Position numbers and translations under genes: made by a program. The notes below the pieces were generated by a model. That model made no database searches and was not told the DNA's origin. It was given only the letters and a program-made list of their open reading frames with translations. Positions 55,469 through 64,000 of a stretch of DNA of 64,000 nucleotides are shown here, piece by piece. The stretch spans positions 1-64,000 of the forward strand of contig NZHH01000028.1 of NCBI GenBank assembly GCA_002691245.1. Reading direction: 5' to 3'. This DNA comes from Methylaequor sp002691245. GTDB lineage: Bacteria; Pseudomonadota; Alphaproteobacteria; Methylaequorales; Methylaequoraceae. How positions within the stretch are numbered: the first letter of the stretch is position 1; each line of letters starts with the position of its first letter.

Positions 55469-56219
55469 TTAAGCTCCTTTGAGAAGATATTTGGTTTATT
55501 AGATTAATCATACTTTCTTCATTTGGTTTACTTGTAATTAGGATGTTTTTTAGACCTTGTTTAGTTAGTTCTTCTTTTATTACTTTGCTAAGAACAAGCA
55601 GTTTCATTTGATTACATTTATCAATAAGATTGAATCTGTTTAGTTCTTTTACAAAGGCCATGGCTGTTCTCTTAGAGAATAATGTTATTATTCCATCCTT
55701 ACATGAGAAAAAAAAATTTTCAAATACTTCTGGATTTGTATTTTTTTTTTCTGAACTATAACAGATTAAGGGGTGATAATTACATTTAATACTTTTGAAA
55801 AAATTACTAAGATTCTTGTTTAAAGTTCTGGAAGTCGGATGCAAAATTCTTGAATAATTTTTTAATTCTAAGATAACTACTTTTTTTAAATCTTCTATAT
55901 TTCCGTCAATATTTATTAAATTTTTCAAACCCATCTTTTTTGCCTCACTTAATGTTCCATTCCCTATAACAATTGTTGTAGATTCTTTTTTATGGTGTTT
56001 AAAATTTCTAAGACCATTTTTACTAGTAAATAAAAATAAGTCACATTTCGTAAAATTTTTATATTTGTAACTCACCTCTCTAATTTCAAGCATTGGAGAA
56101 ATAAAGAAGTTAAATTTTTTTGAATCTAATTTTTTAGAGAGTTTTTTTGAATCCTCCATTGGCCTAGTGAATAAAAGATTAATTTTTTTAAATCTTAATT
56201 TTTTGTTTAACTTTGACAC
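55461..56219 (-). CDS. hemD: Uroporphyrinogen-III synthase
   Basis: A 252-residue enzyme that cyclises hydroxymethylbilane to uroporphyrinogen III. The sequence is divergent, as usual for HemD; visible blocks are LLFTRPMEDSKKLSKKL at the start, SKNGLRNF and FFSCKDGIITLFSKRTAMAFVKEL in the second half. Placement overlapping hemC by 32 bases and the length support the assignment more than motifs do. Confidence 0.82.
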   Translation of the reverse strand: MSKLNKKLRFKKINLLFTRPMEDSKKLSKKLDSKKFNFFISPMLEIREVSYKYKNFTKCDLFLFTSKNGLRNFKHHKKESTTIVIGNGTLSEAKKMGLKNLINIDGNIEDLKKVVILELKNYSRILHPTSRTLNKNLSNFFKSIKCNYHPLICYSSEKKNTNPEVFENFFFSCKDGIITLFSKRTAMAFVKELNRFNLIDKCNQMKLLVLSKVIKEELTKQGLKNILITSKPNEESMINLINQISSQRSLIE

Positions 56220-57114
56220 CTAATTTAAAACTCTCTGTCCTAAAATTATTTAAATTAAAACATACTCTATCCTTTATTAATGTCACGCCATCTTTTGAGA
56301 ATGCTTTAAAGGAAAAAATAATTTTTTTTTCTCCATTTATATTTTTAATAATAGCGTAGCCACCCACTGGGGTTTGACAATTTCCATCAAGTGCTCTTAG
56401 GAAATTTCTTTCGCATTCAGTTTCAAGTGAAGTTTTAGTGTGATTGAGTTTTTTTATTATTGAGTTTACATTTAAATTTGTTTTCTTCAAAACCAAAGCT
56501 ATCGCTCCTTGCCCTAATGCAGGGGTAATAATTCTTGGATCAATGACGTTGAATTTTGTTTCAATTCCTAATCTTTTAATACCCGCATAAGCTAGCAAAA
56601 TTGCGTCATACTCTTTGTTTAAAACTTTATTAATTCTAGTATCTATATTTCCTCTAATATCCTTTATAACTAATTTCTTTTTTAATCTCTCTAATTGCAT
56701 TCTTCTTCTTATCGAAGACGTTCCAATTACTGCTTTAGATTCAAGATCGTATACTTTATATCCTTTATTTGAAATTATTACTTCTCTAAAATCTTCTCTT
56801 TTGAGAATCGCTCCTATTTCAAGACCTTTTGGTAAGATTGTTGGTAAATCTTTCAAAGAATGTATTCCAAGGTTTATATCACCATAGATTAAGGCATCAT
56901 CTATTTCTTTGGTGAACAATCCTTTATTTCCAATATCTGATATTTGTTTATTAAGAAAAGCATCGCCAGATGTTTTATAAAATTTTTTCTCTATTCTAAT
57001 GCTTGATGACTTACCGAAAACTTCATAGAATTTTTTTTCAAAAATTTTGATGTGTTCTTTAGCTAATAAGCTTTTTCTAGAACCTAGGGTTATCTTTGAT
57101 ATTTTTATATTCAT
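56188..57114 (-). CDS. hemC: Porphobilinogen deaminase (hydroxymethylbilane synthase)
   Basis: Assembles four porphobilinogens into hydroxymethylbilane. The 308-residue protein has the GSRKSLLA start, the INLGIHSLKDLP block, the GTSSIRRRMQL substrate arm and Cys246 in LDGNCQTPVGG, where the dipyrromethane cofactor is attached. It is the first gene of a hemC–hemD–mitofilin–hemY operon and is divergent from tsaD across 58 bases. Confidence 0.96.
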   Translation of the reverse strand: MNIKISKITLGSRKSLLAKEHIKIFEKKFYEVFGKSSSIRIEKKFYKTSGDAFLNKQISDIGNKGLFTKEIDDALIYGDINLGIHSLKDLPTILPKGLEIGAILKREDFREVIISNKGYKVYDLESKAVIGTSSIRRRMQLERLKKKLVIKDIRGNIDTRINKVLNKEYDAILLAYAGIKRLGIETKFNVIDPRIITPALGQGAIALVLKKTNLNVNSIIKKLNHTKTSLETECERNFLRALDGNCQTPVGGYAIIKNINGEKKIIFSFKAFSKDGVTLIKDRVCFNLNNFRTESFKLGVKVKQKIKI

Positions 57115-57172
57115 AAATTTAATTTATTTTACTGTTATTAATTTATAATAATACTAATATTTATTAACCAAA

Positions 57173-58204
57173 ATGATTGTACTAGGAATAGAAACAACTT
57201 GTGATGAAACATCTGTATCTATAGTTGAGAAAAAAAAAACTCACAAATTTGGTAATATTGTATCTGAACAAACCTTATCTCAGATAATCAAGCACAAAAA
57301 GTTTGGAGGAGTAGTTCCTGAATTAGCGTCAAGAGAACATAGTAAAAACTTAGATTATTTAGTGAAAAAAACTATTAAAAATTCGAAAATTGAAATCTCT
57401 AAGATTGACGCTTTTGCCGCCTCTACTGGACCAGGACTTCTTGGAGCATTATTAGTTGGAACTAATTATGCTAAAGCTTTAGCTATTGCCTCCGATAAAC
57501 CATTTATTTCTATCAATCATTTACAAGGTCATGTCTTGGTTTCGAGAATGAACAAAAAAATCGATTTTCCTTTTTTATGTCTTTTGGTGTCCGGAGGACA
57601 TTGTCAAATAATACTTGCCCAAGATGCTAAGAAATTTACAATAATTGGTGAGTCTTTAGATGATGCTGTTGGTGAAGTTTTTGATAAAACTTCGAAAGCT
57701 CTTGGTTTAGAGTATCCAGGGGGGCCTGTTATAGAAAAATTAGCAAAAAAAAGAAAGAATAGATATAATTTCAATTTACCAAAACCACTCTTTAAAGATC
57801 AAACATATAATCTTTCCTTTTCTGGACTCAAAACAGCAGTTAGGAGAATCATTGATACTGGACTCAACCATAATCAAAAACTAGATCTTGCGTTTCAATT
57901 CCAAGAAGTTGTCACGATTTGTCTTCTAGAAAAAGTAAAACTAGCATTAAGACTTTTGAGGAAAAAAAAAAAAATAAATGATTTTGTTTTATCAGGAGGA
58001 GTAGCGTCAAATTTATACATTAGAGATAAGTTTAAACAATTATGCGAAGAAGAAAAAATTAAATTTTATGTGCCTCATGCCCACCTTTGTGTAGACAATG
58101 CAACAATGATAGCTTGGGCTGGTATTGAAATGCTAACTAAAGGAGAAAGAATTAGTAAAATAAATTTATCTCCTCAACCTCGATGGAGGATAGATAAATT
58201 ATGA
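57173..58204 (+). CDS. tsaD: tRNA N6-threonylcarbamoyladenosine transferase (Kae1/TsaD)
   Basis: Adds the threonylcarbamoyl group to A37 of tRNAs that read ANN codons. The 343-residue ASKHA-fold protein begins with GIETTCDETSVS and has the metal histidines His116 and His120 in NHLQGH, and LVSGGHCQIIL. It also has the SFSGLKTAVRR and ALSGGVASN-type blocks. It overlaps gpsA by four bases. Confidence 0.97.
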   Translation: MIVLGIETTCDETSVSIVEKKKTHKFGNIVSEQTLSQIIKHKKFGGVVPELASREHSKNLDYLVKKTIKNSKIEISKIDAFAASTGPGLLGALLVGTNYAKALAIASDKPFISINHLQGHVLVSRMNKKIDFPFLCLLVSGGHCQIILAQDAKKFTIIGESLDDAVGEVFDKTSKALGLEYPGGPVIEKLAKKRKNRYNFNLPKPLFKDQTYNLSFSGLKTAVRRIIDTGLNHNQKLDLAFQFQEVVTICLLEKVKLALRLLRKKKKINDFVLSGGVASNLYIRDKFKQLCEEEKIKFYVPHAHLCVDNATMIAWAGIEMLTKGERISKINLSPQPRWRIDKL

Positions 58205-59136
58205 AAACTTGTATTATAGGATCAGGCTCCTGGTCACTTGCTCTAACAAAAATATTTAATGAAAATAATATTTTAATTAAATGTAGAAAGATTAAGCGAA
58301 CGCTTGATAAATTTAAAAATTCACAAATTAAATATACAACTAAATTTTCTGATCTCAGTGAATCAAAATATATTTTTTTGGCAATACCATCTCAAACAGT
58401 GAGAAATAATTTGAAATTATTAAAAAAATATTATCATGAAAATGGTTCGATATTTGTCATTTGTAGCAAGGGTGTAGAAAAAAAGACTAATAAACTAATG
58501 AGTGAAGTGGTTAACGATTTTTTTCCTAATAATAAAGTTGCGATACTTTCTGGGCCAAACTTTTCCGATGAATTAATCTCGAATAAACCATCTGCTTCAG
58601 TTCTGTCATCCAAAAATAAAAGTGTTTTATACGAAGTATCGAGTTTATTATCTCAAAAAAAATTTAGAATTTACTTTAACAATGATATAATAGGAACCCA
58701 ACTAGGTGGTGCAATGAAGAATGTAATAGCAATAGCATGTGGACTAATCAAAGGTAAGAATATTGGTGAAAATGCAAGGGCAGCAATAATAACAAGAGGT
58801 ATGTCTGAAATTGTTCAACTTGGCGTGAAAATGGGAGCAAAACGAAATACTTTTTATGGATTATCTGGAATTGGCGACCTCACACTCACTTGCTCATCCA
58901 TGAGATCAAGAAACACAAGGCTTGGGTACGAAATTGCAAAGGGTGAAAATCTTTCTAAACTAAGGAAAAAATGCGTTTTAGAAGGAATTGAATCATGTGA
59001 AAGTATTTGTAATCTTGGTAAAAAATATAATGTTGAGTTGCCATTATGTAATGCTGTCAAAAAAATTATTAATGGAGTTGAAGTAAATAAAATTATCTCA
59101 AGTTTACTTTCGAGACCTCTTCAATTTGAAAAATAA
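58201..59136 (+). CDS. gpsA: Glycerol-3-phosphate dehydrogenase [NAD(P)+]
   Basis: Makes sn-glycerol-3-phosphate for phospholipids. The 311-residue protein starts with CIIGSGSWSLALTKIF, where Ser replaces the usual Gly after Trp. The LSGPNF block, GGAMKNVIAIACGLIKG with the catalytic Lys, and GLSGIGDLTLTCSSMRSRNTRLG are as in the family. The loop is slightly short overall compared to the usual 330. It abuts the yciI gene (TAATG). Confidence 0.95.
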   Translation: MKTCIIGSGSWSLALTKIFNENNILIKCRKIKRTLDKFKNSQIKYTTKFSDLSESKYIFLAIPSQTVRNNLKLLKKYYHENGSIFVICSKGVEKKTNKLMSEVVNDFFPNNKVAILSGPNFSDELISNKPSASVLSSKNKSVLYEVSSLLSQKKFRIYFNNDIIGTQLGGAMKNVIAIACGLIKGKNIGENARAAIITRGMSEIVQLGVKMGAKRNTFYGLSGIGDLTLTCSSMRSRNTRLGYEIAKGENLSKLRKKCVLEGIESCESICNLGKKYNVELPLCNAVKKIINGVEVNKIISSLLSRPLQFEK

Positions 59137-59408
59137 TGCCTTTTTTAATAAAATGTCTAGATAAAAAGAATTCACTCTCGTTGAGACTTTCTACAAGGGA
59201 CCAACACTTAAAATATTTAAAAAAAATAGAGAATAATATTATATTAGCAGGACCAATACTAAACGAAAAAAATGATCCAAGTGGAACAGTTCTAATTTTA
59301 GATTTTGATGATGAAAAAATTGTTAAAGAATTTTTAAAAAATGACCCTTACAATATTGTAAAACTATTTAAATCAATTGAAATTTTAAGATTTAAAAAAG
59401 TAATGTAG
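59136..59408 (+). CDS. YciI-family protein
   Basis: A 90-residue ferredoxin-like-fold protein. It begins MPFLIKCLDKKNSLSLRLSTRDQHLKYL and has GPILNEKNDPSGTVLILDFDD with the conserved Gly and Asp residues. It is joined to gpsA with a one-base overlap. The tsaD–gpsA–yciI order is widespread in alphaproteobacteria. Biochemical role unknown. Confidence 0.88.
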   Translation: MPFLIKCLDKKNSLSLRLSTRDQHLKYLKKIENNIILAGPILNEKNDPSGTVLILDFDDEKIVKEFLKNDPYNIVKLFKSIEILRFKKVM

Positions 59409-59471
59409 TTTTTAAGTTTTGATTTGCTTTAAGGGGCACATGGTTTTTTTTGAGTTGAGAATTAGTTTATG

Positions 59472-59499
59472 TTGACATTTCTAATCTTATTTTGATATC
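59472..59499 (+). promoter_or_regulatory. Possible promoter of acs
   Basis: A perfect -35 TTGACA at 59472–59477 is followed 16 bases later by a weak -10 GATATC at 59494–59499. The acs ATG at 59519 has an aggga ribosome-binding site at 59506–59510. Confidence 0.35.
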
Positions 59500-59518
59500 T
59501 AGAGTAGGGAAGTTAATA

Positions 59519-61438
59519 ATGAATAAAACTATAAAAAACAATTTAGATTCTAACTCTATGTCAATGGACGAATATTTTCAGGAATATGAAAGATCCATAA
59601 AAAACCCTGAGTCTTTTTGGAATGAAAAAGCAGATACACTTACATGGTTTAAAAGATTTACTAAGGTAAAGCAAAGTAGTTTTGAAAATAATGTGGAAAT
59701 TAAATGGTTTAATGATGGATCTTTAAATGTAAGTTATAATTGCCTTGATAGACATTTAAATGATAAAGCCACAAAAACTGCTATAATTTGGGAATCTGAT
59801 GATCCAAAACTTTCCAAAAAAATATCTTACAAAGAACTCCACGAAACTGTTTGTAAGTTTTCCAATGGGCTTATTTCTCTAGGAATTAAAAAAGGGGATA
59901 GAATAACCATCTATATGCCAATGATTCCTGAAGCTGCCATAGCAATGCTATCTTGTGCTCGAATAGGTGCTATTCATTCAGTAGTATTTGGTGGCTTTGC
60001 ACCTGAATCATTAAGAAACAGAATTGAAGATTGTAATTCATCATTTGTAATAACTGCAAATGAAGGAGTTAGGGGGGGGAAAACAATTCCACTTTTAAAG
60101 AATGTAAAAAAGGCATTACAAGGCTATGAAAAAATAAAAAAAACCATTGTTGTAAAAAGAACAGATTCAAAAGAGAGTTTCAACAACCAAACTGATGTGT
60201 GGTACGATGAATTAATATCTAATCAGCCAAAAGAATTTAAGGCAGTTGAACAAAACTCAGAAGATCCTCTTTTTATTTTATATACCTCTGGTTCAACAGG
60301 AAAGCCTAAAGGTGTTATGCATACAACAGCTGGATACCTCCTTCACGCTTCTTTGAGCCATAAGATAATCTTCAATATTCAAGAGGATGATGTCTATTGG
60401 TGTACAGCTGACGTTGGTTGGGTTACAGGTCACTCTTATATTGTCTATGGGCCACTATGTAACGGAGGAACAACATTAATGTTTGAGGGAGTTCCAACCC
60501 ATCCAAATGCTTCAAGATTTTGGGAGATTGTAGATAAATACGATGTTAATATATTTTATACTGCACCAACTGCCATAAGAGCATTAATGGGATTAGGAAA
60601 CGATTTTGTTGAGAAGACAGATAGATCATCATTGAGGATTTTAGGAACTGTTGGTGAACCAATAAACCCAGAAGCATGGAAATGGTATTATGAAATTGTG
60701 GGTAACAAAAAATGTCCTGTTATAGACACTTGGTGGCAAACAGAAACTGGTGCCACATTAATTTCACCAATTGCGGGAACTACACCTTTAAAACCTGGAT
60801 CAGCAACTCTTCCCTTTTTTGGAATTGAGCCAGTTATTTTAGATAATGAAGGTAATGAGCTCCACGGACCATGTGAGGGAAATTTGTGTATCAATTCTTC
60901 TTGGCCTGGAATGATGAGAACTGTTTACAATGATCACAAACGTTTTGAAGAAACATATTTTTCTTCTTTTAAAGGTAAGTACTTTACCGGAGACGGTTGT
61001 AAAAGAGATGAGGATGGGTATTTCTGGATAACAGGAAGAGTCGATGATGTAATAAATGTTTCCGGTCATAGGCTAGGCACCGCAGAAGTAGAAAGCGCAC
61101 TTGTATCACATCAAAAAGTAGCAGAGGCAGCTGTTGTTGGTTATCCACATGAAATCAAAGGACAAGGAATATACGCTTATATAACACTTATGAAAGGTGA
61201 AGAATACTCAGATGAGCTTAAACAAATTCTTGTTTCATGGGTTAAATCAGTCATAGGTCCAATTGCTGCTCCAGATATTATTCAGTGGTCTCCTAATCTT
61301 CCAAAGACAAGGTCTGGGAAGATAATGAGAAGAATTCTTAGAAAAGTTGCTTGTAATGAGGAAGATTCAATTGGGGATACATCCACCTTAAATGAGCCAG
61401 ATGTTGTAAGTGAACTTATTAACAATCGTAAATCTTAA
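59519..61438 (+). CDS. acs: Acetate–CoA ligase
   Basis: Activates acetate to acetyl-CoA through acetyl-AMP. I start at ATG 59519, giving 639 residues (MNKTIKNN); a TTG at 59492 would add nine. The adenylation motifs are YTSGSTGKPKGVMH, GTVGEPINPEAW, DTWWQTETG and YFTGDGC. The C-terminal TRSGKIMRRILRK holds the catalytic Lys that is a target of acetylation. The opening DEYFQEYERSIKNPESFWNEKA matches Acs exactly. No acetylation regulators are nearby. It ends one base before the stop of the opposing SDHAF4 gene. Confidence 0.97.
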   Translation: MNKTIKNNLDSNSMSMDEYFQEYERSIKNPESFWNEKADTLTWFKRFTKVKQSSFENNVEIKWFNDGSLNVSYNCLDRHLNDKATKTAIIWESDDPKLSKKISYKELHETVCKFSNGLISLGIKKGDRITIYMPMIPEAAIAMLSCARIGAIHSVVFGGFAPESLRNRIEDCNSSFVITANEGVRGGKTIPLLKNVKKALQGYEKIKKTIVVKRTDSKESFNNQTDVWYDELISNQPKEFKAVEQNSEDPLFILYTSGSTGKPKGVMHTTAGYLLHASLSHKIIFNIQEDDVYWCTADVGWVTGHSYIVYGPLCNGGTTLMFEGVPTHPNASRFWEIVDKYDVNIFYTAPTAIRALMGLGNDFVEKTDRSSLRILGTVGEPINPEAWKWYYEIVGNKKCPVIDTWWQTETGATLISPIAGTTPLKPGSATLPFFGIEPVILDNEGNELHGPCEGNLCINSSWPGMMRTVYNDHKRFEETYFSSFKGKYFTGDGCKRDEDGYFWITGRVDDVINVSGHRLGTAEVESALVSHQKVAEAAVVGYPHEIKGQGIYAYITLMKGEEYSDELKQILVSWVKSVIGPIAAPDIIQWSPNLPKTRSGKIMRRILRKVACNEEDSIGDTSTLNEPDVVSELINNRKS

Positions 61439-61439
61439 A

Positions 61440-61574
61440 TTAAAAATCGTAACAAATTCCTTTTTTCTCCCAATCTCCATATCTGGTTGGTTCTGGACCA
61501 GAAGGACCACCTATCTCCTTAATTTTTTTAGATTTAGTTGATTTGCTTTTTTTTTGTTTAATTAATTTATTCAT
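61440..61574 (-). CDS. SDHAF4-family (DUF1674) succinate dehydrogenase assembly factor
   Basis: A 44-residue protein on the minus strand. The Lys-rich first half is followed by the complete family signature EIGGPSGPEPTRYGDWEKKG, ending CYDF. SDHAF4 binds the flavoprotein of succinate dehydrogenase and helps FAD-loaded SdhA assemble. It lies divergent from rsmB, as is usual in alphaproteobacteria, with its end against acs. The signature is nearly identical to known members, so the call is firm despite the short length. No sdh gene lies in the window. Confidence 0.92.
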   Translation of the reverse strand: MNKLIKQKKSKSTKSKKIKEIGGPSGPEPTRYGDWEKKGICYDF

Positions 61575-61615
61575 GTTAATAATTTAATTAATATATTTTT
61601 TTTTTCCATAACTAA

Positions 61616-62908
61616 TTGACCAACTCAAGAGAAATAGCAACTCAAATTTTTACAGAAATATCTGGTAAAGAAAAATTTTTTGAGACAGTAATTTCTGGCA
61701 ATAAGGATTTCAATAGATTAGATCAACGAGATAAAGCATTTGTAAAGCTTGTTGTGCTAGGTACATTGAGAAGGAATGGACAAATACAAAAAGTAATTCA
61801 AAAACTCATCAAAACCCCACTAAAGAAAAGAAATTTGTTTATTTTAAATTTGATAAAAATATCAATCTGCCAAATCCTTTTTTTAGGTATTAAAGAATAT
61901 TCTGTCGTAAATACAGCTGTAGAGATCTCTAAAAAATACAAACTTGAAAAATTTGTTAATGGCGTCCTAAGAAATATTTGTAGAAAAAAAAAGGAACTTC
62001 ACAGGCAAATTGAATTCGAATCTAACATACCTACATGGATAAGTAATGATGTTATTAAAAATCTTGGAGGAAAATATATAAAAAAATTATCAGATATTTT
62101 AATAAAAGAACCACCTATAGATATCAAAATAAAGAGGAATTATCTAGCAAAATTGGATTGGGAGAAAATCCTTAATGGAAAATTTGTAGCAAATGATGTC
62201 CTTAGAGTAAAAAGTAATGGTCCAATTGAAAAGAAACCCTATTTTGATTTAGGTTACTGGTGGATACAGGGTATATCATCTTCTCTACCAGTGCGATTTA
62301 TTTCAGAAATATTTAAGAAAGAGAAAAATGAAAACATTTCGGTCTTAGAAGTAGGTGCTGCACCAGGCGGAAAGACATTTCAACTTATTGAAGAGGGATT
62401 TAATCTAACATCAGTAGAAATTTCTGACAGAAGGTTTCGAAGATTAAAAGAAAACCTTAATCGATTAAAATATAGAACAAACATTTTATGTAAAAACTTT
62501 TTTGATTTAAAAACCAATAAAAATTATGACTGTATTTTAATAGATGCTCCTTGTAGCGCAACTGGATTAATCCAAAAAAAACCAGAAATTCTTCTTAAAA
62601 ATAAAGAAGAAAATATAAATAAATTGGTAATAAAACAAAAAAAAATGCTTACAAGATCGGCAGATTTAATCAAATCGGGTGGTTATATAATTTATTGTGT
62701 ATGTTCTATTCATTCAAAGGAAAGTGTAGGAATTATTGATGATTTTGTTAAAAATAATAATCATATGGAACCAATATTTTTAGACAATGAACTTTGTAAA
62801 ACAGGTATTATTATTAAAAAAGGAATGCTAATGATCATCCCAGATAATTCAAAAATTAAGGGTGGTATGGATGGGTTTTTCATTTCTATTTTGAGGAAAA
62901 AATTGTGA
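61616..62908 (+). CDS. rsmB: 16S rRNA (cytosine-967-C5)-methyltransferase
   Basis: A 430-residue SAM-dependent RNA methyltransferase. An N-terminal NusB-like helical domain (about residues 1–130) precedes the Rossmann domain with LEVGAAPGGKTFQL. The two catalytic Cys lie in DAPCSATG and CVCSIHSKE. The start is TTG 61616. It modifies C967 of 16S rRNA. It overlaps the heparinase-like gene by four bases (GTGA). Confidence 0.94.
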   Translation: MTNSREIATQIFTEISGKEKFFETVISGNKDFNRLDQRDKAFVKLVVLGTLRRNGQIQKVIQKLIKTPLKKRNLFILNLIKISICQILFLGIKEYSVVNTAVEISKKYKLEKFVNGVLRNICRKKKELHRQIEFESNIPTWISNDVIKNLGGKYIKKLSDILIKEPPIDIKIKRNYLAKLDWEKILNGKFVANDVLRVKSNGPIEKKPYFDLGYWWIQGISSSLPVRFISEIFKKEKNENISVLEVGAAPGGKTFQLIEEGFNLTSVEISDRRFRRLKENLNRLKYRTNILCKNFFDLKTNKNYDCILIDAPCSATGLIQKKPEILLKNKEENINKLVIKQKKMLTRSADLIKSGGYIIYCVCSIHSKESVGIIDDFVKNNNHMEPIFLDNELCKTGIIIKKGMLMIIPDNSKIKGGMDGFFISILRKKL

Positions 62909-64000
62909 TTACAAAGTTGACCCAAGAGTTAAATTCATTCCTCTTTTTTAGAAGTCGATTCTTCAATTTTTTGATAAATAATAATTTTGATAATAAAATA
63001 ATCTTTAATCCTGAAAGTCTCTGGAAAGGCAATAAAACAAATGGAAATAAAATTCTTGAAGGTTTCTTAAATTATCAAAAAGAAACAATATATATAGGAG
63101 AGAAAATTTGGGGAGACAATCATGGTAGTCAACAGTGGATAAACTATGCAAATAGTTTTAAGTGGATTAGTGACATAAGGTTGGTTGCGACTAACGAAGC
63201 AAGAGTTTTTCTGAGAAAAAATATAATTGAATGGATAAATACAGTAGATTTATCCGATCAATCAATATGGAATCAAGAAGTTTTATCAAAAAGAATTTTT
63301 TATCTTTTAACAAATCTTTCTTTTTTTTTTGAAACAGCAAATGAAAAATTTCAAAAAGATTTTGCAGAAAACTTGAATAAACAGTGTATTTTTTTAATAA
63401 AAAAATTTGAAAAAGAAAAAAAGAATACCAAAGATATTTTTTCCATAAAATCAATAATCCTAGCTAGCCTATGTTTCAATAATCTTAAAAGTTACTACGC
63501 TTTTTCGATTGATTTGCTTATAGATTTGATAAATGATTCAACTAAAGAGGGTATGCATTATTTGAGATCACCTAGTGAGCATTTCTTTCTTCTTTGTTCA
63601 CTTATTGACATTAAGAATTTTTTAGGTTCAAACAAAAAAAAAATCCCTCACGAAATAAACCAAAGTATTAAAGAGATGACCATTGTAGTCAACTTTTTTA
63701 TTATGGGTGATGGTCGACTTGCAATTTTCAATAAGTATGACTTTATAAATGAAAAGAAGATTGTAAATGTGCTGAAAAAAGTAAGTAGTAAAGTTAGAAT
63801 ACCAAAAATTTCTCAATGTTCAGGATTCCATCGGATTTCAAAAAATAAATTGATTTTTGTTATGGATTGCGGAAATCCAACTAAAGAGAAAACTTATGCA
63901 GGTTCATTATCATTTGAATTTTCACATTTCTCAGAAAGAATTGTTGTTAATTGCGGGTCACCATTTATCAATAACAGAGACTGGAACGACGCTATGCGAT
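62905..64000 (+). CDS. Heparinase II/III-family protein (partial, runs off the window)
   Basis: The open frame from GTG 62905 continues to the last base without a stop, so at least 365 residues are present. The helical first part (GDNHGSQQWINYANSF and NWIWN-like repeats) and the later DGRLAIFNKYDFI, SGFHRISKNKLIFVMDCGNP and HFSERIVVNCGSPFI blocks match the heparinase II/III-like lyases next to rsmB in many alphaproteobacteria. The C-terminal catalytic beta-sandwich is only begun here. Substrate unknown, and the name need not mean heparin. Confidence 0.85.
   Translation, partial: MITKLTQELNSFLFFRSRFFNFLINNNFDNKIIFNPESLWKGNKTNGNKILEGFLNYQKETIYIGEKIWGDNHGSQQWINYANSFKWISDIRLVATNEARVFLRKNIIEWINTVDLSDQSIWNQEVLSKRIFYLLTNLSFFFETANEKFQKDFAENLNKQCIFLIKKFEKEKKNTKDIFSIKSIILASLCFNNLKSYYAFSIDLLIDLINDSTKEGMHYLRSPSEHFFLLCSLIDIKNFLGSNKKKIPHEINQSIKEMTIVVNFFIMGDGRLAIFNKYDFINEKKIVNVLKKVSSKVRIPKISQCSGFHRISKNKLIFVMDCGNPTKEKTYAGSLSFEFSHFSERIVVNCGSPFINNRDWNDAMR

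Noticed and set aside
1..64000. CRISPR arrays, insertion sequences, prophage or integron features
   Set aside because: I saw no regular direct repeats, transposase or integrase motifs, or phage structural genes on either strand.

Overview
The window is a gene-dense, very AT-rich stretch of chromosome from an alphaproteobacterium, most likely a marine, genome-streamlined one of the SAR11/HIMB59/AEGEAN-169 kind. I place it by gene order and family content, not by a marker-gene tree. The supporting linkages are: acnA divergent from a full ccm cluster; hemY–mitofilin–hemD–hemC divergent from tsaD–gpsA–yciI; the SDHAF4 (DUF1674) gene beside rsmB and a heparinase-like gene; and the M48 protease–CarD–FdxA–SUV3-like helicase block. 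IalB, DUF6134 and CarD families add to this. Scattered N characters, mostly at third codon positions in the places I checked, suggest a population consensus assembly.

Layout. 1–7.6 kb: SemiSWEET transporter, an anchored MlaC-like protein, a GDP-mannose module (gmd–manC), two VTT/DedA-type membrane proteins, an unrecognised gene, a 42-codon Cys/His mini-protein and a glycosyltransferase. 7.6–13.6 kb: glutamate synthase gltB–gltD. 13.7–16.1 kb: DUF3108 lipoprotein, gmhA, tRNA-Arg(CCU) and two tandem PagL-like lipid A deacylases. 16.1–20.9 kb: M48 metalloprotease, CarD, 7Fe ferredoxin, SUV3-like helicase. 20.9–29.6 kb: acnA and ccmABCDEFGHI for cytochrome c maturation. 29.6–35.3 kb: pabC–pabB (folate), a DAO-type oxidoreductase, a lone cyclic-nucleotide-binding domain, a strange 450–470-residue protein, yggT. 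35.3–41.5 kb: folD, argG, an IalB-like protein, two EamA transporters, an aldo/keto reductase and a Bax-inhibitor-1 protein.

41.5–48.4 kb holds a DUF6134 protein and a lipid-modification set (SDR, NTF2-like, DUF3833, MFS, cyclopropane synthase, DUF1365, FAD desaturase/oxidase) of the kind tied to cyclopropane, methyl-branched or furan fatty acids. 48.4–48.8 kb is a small intergenic region with a promoter, a 24-codon ORF, a perfect hairpin and an opposing 58-codon ORF. 48.8–52.6 kb has a small Cys-rich exported protein, PAP2 phosphatase, ArnT-like and ArnC-like transferases and an LpxB-N-domain membrane protein, which together look like a lipid A or polyprenyl-sugar modification set. 52.6–64 kb: AlkA-like glycosylase, the heme pathway block, tsaD, gpsA, yciI, acs, SDHAF4, rsmB and a heparinase II/III-family gene that runs off the end.

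The genes are mainly core metabolism (nitrogen assimilation, TCA cycle, heme and cytochrome c, folate, arginine, acetate activation) plus envelope remodelling. I see no insertion sequence, prophage or CRISPR array. The least explained items are the polymerase-like/winged-helix protein near 34 kb, the mini-protein near 6.7 kb, the small transcription unit near 48.5 kb, a homopolymer frameshift in ccmG, and pervasive overlap of convergent gene ends.
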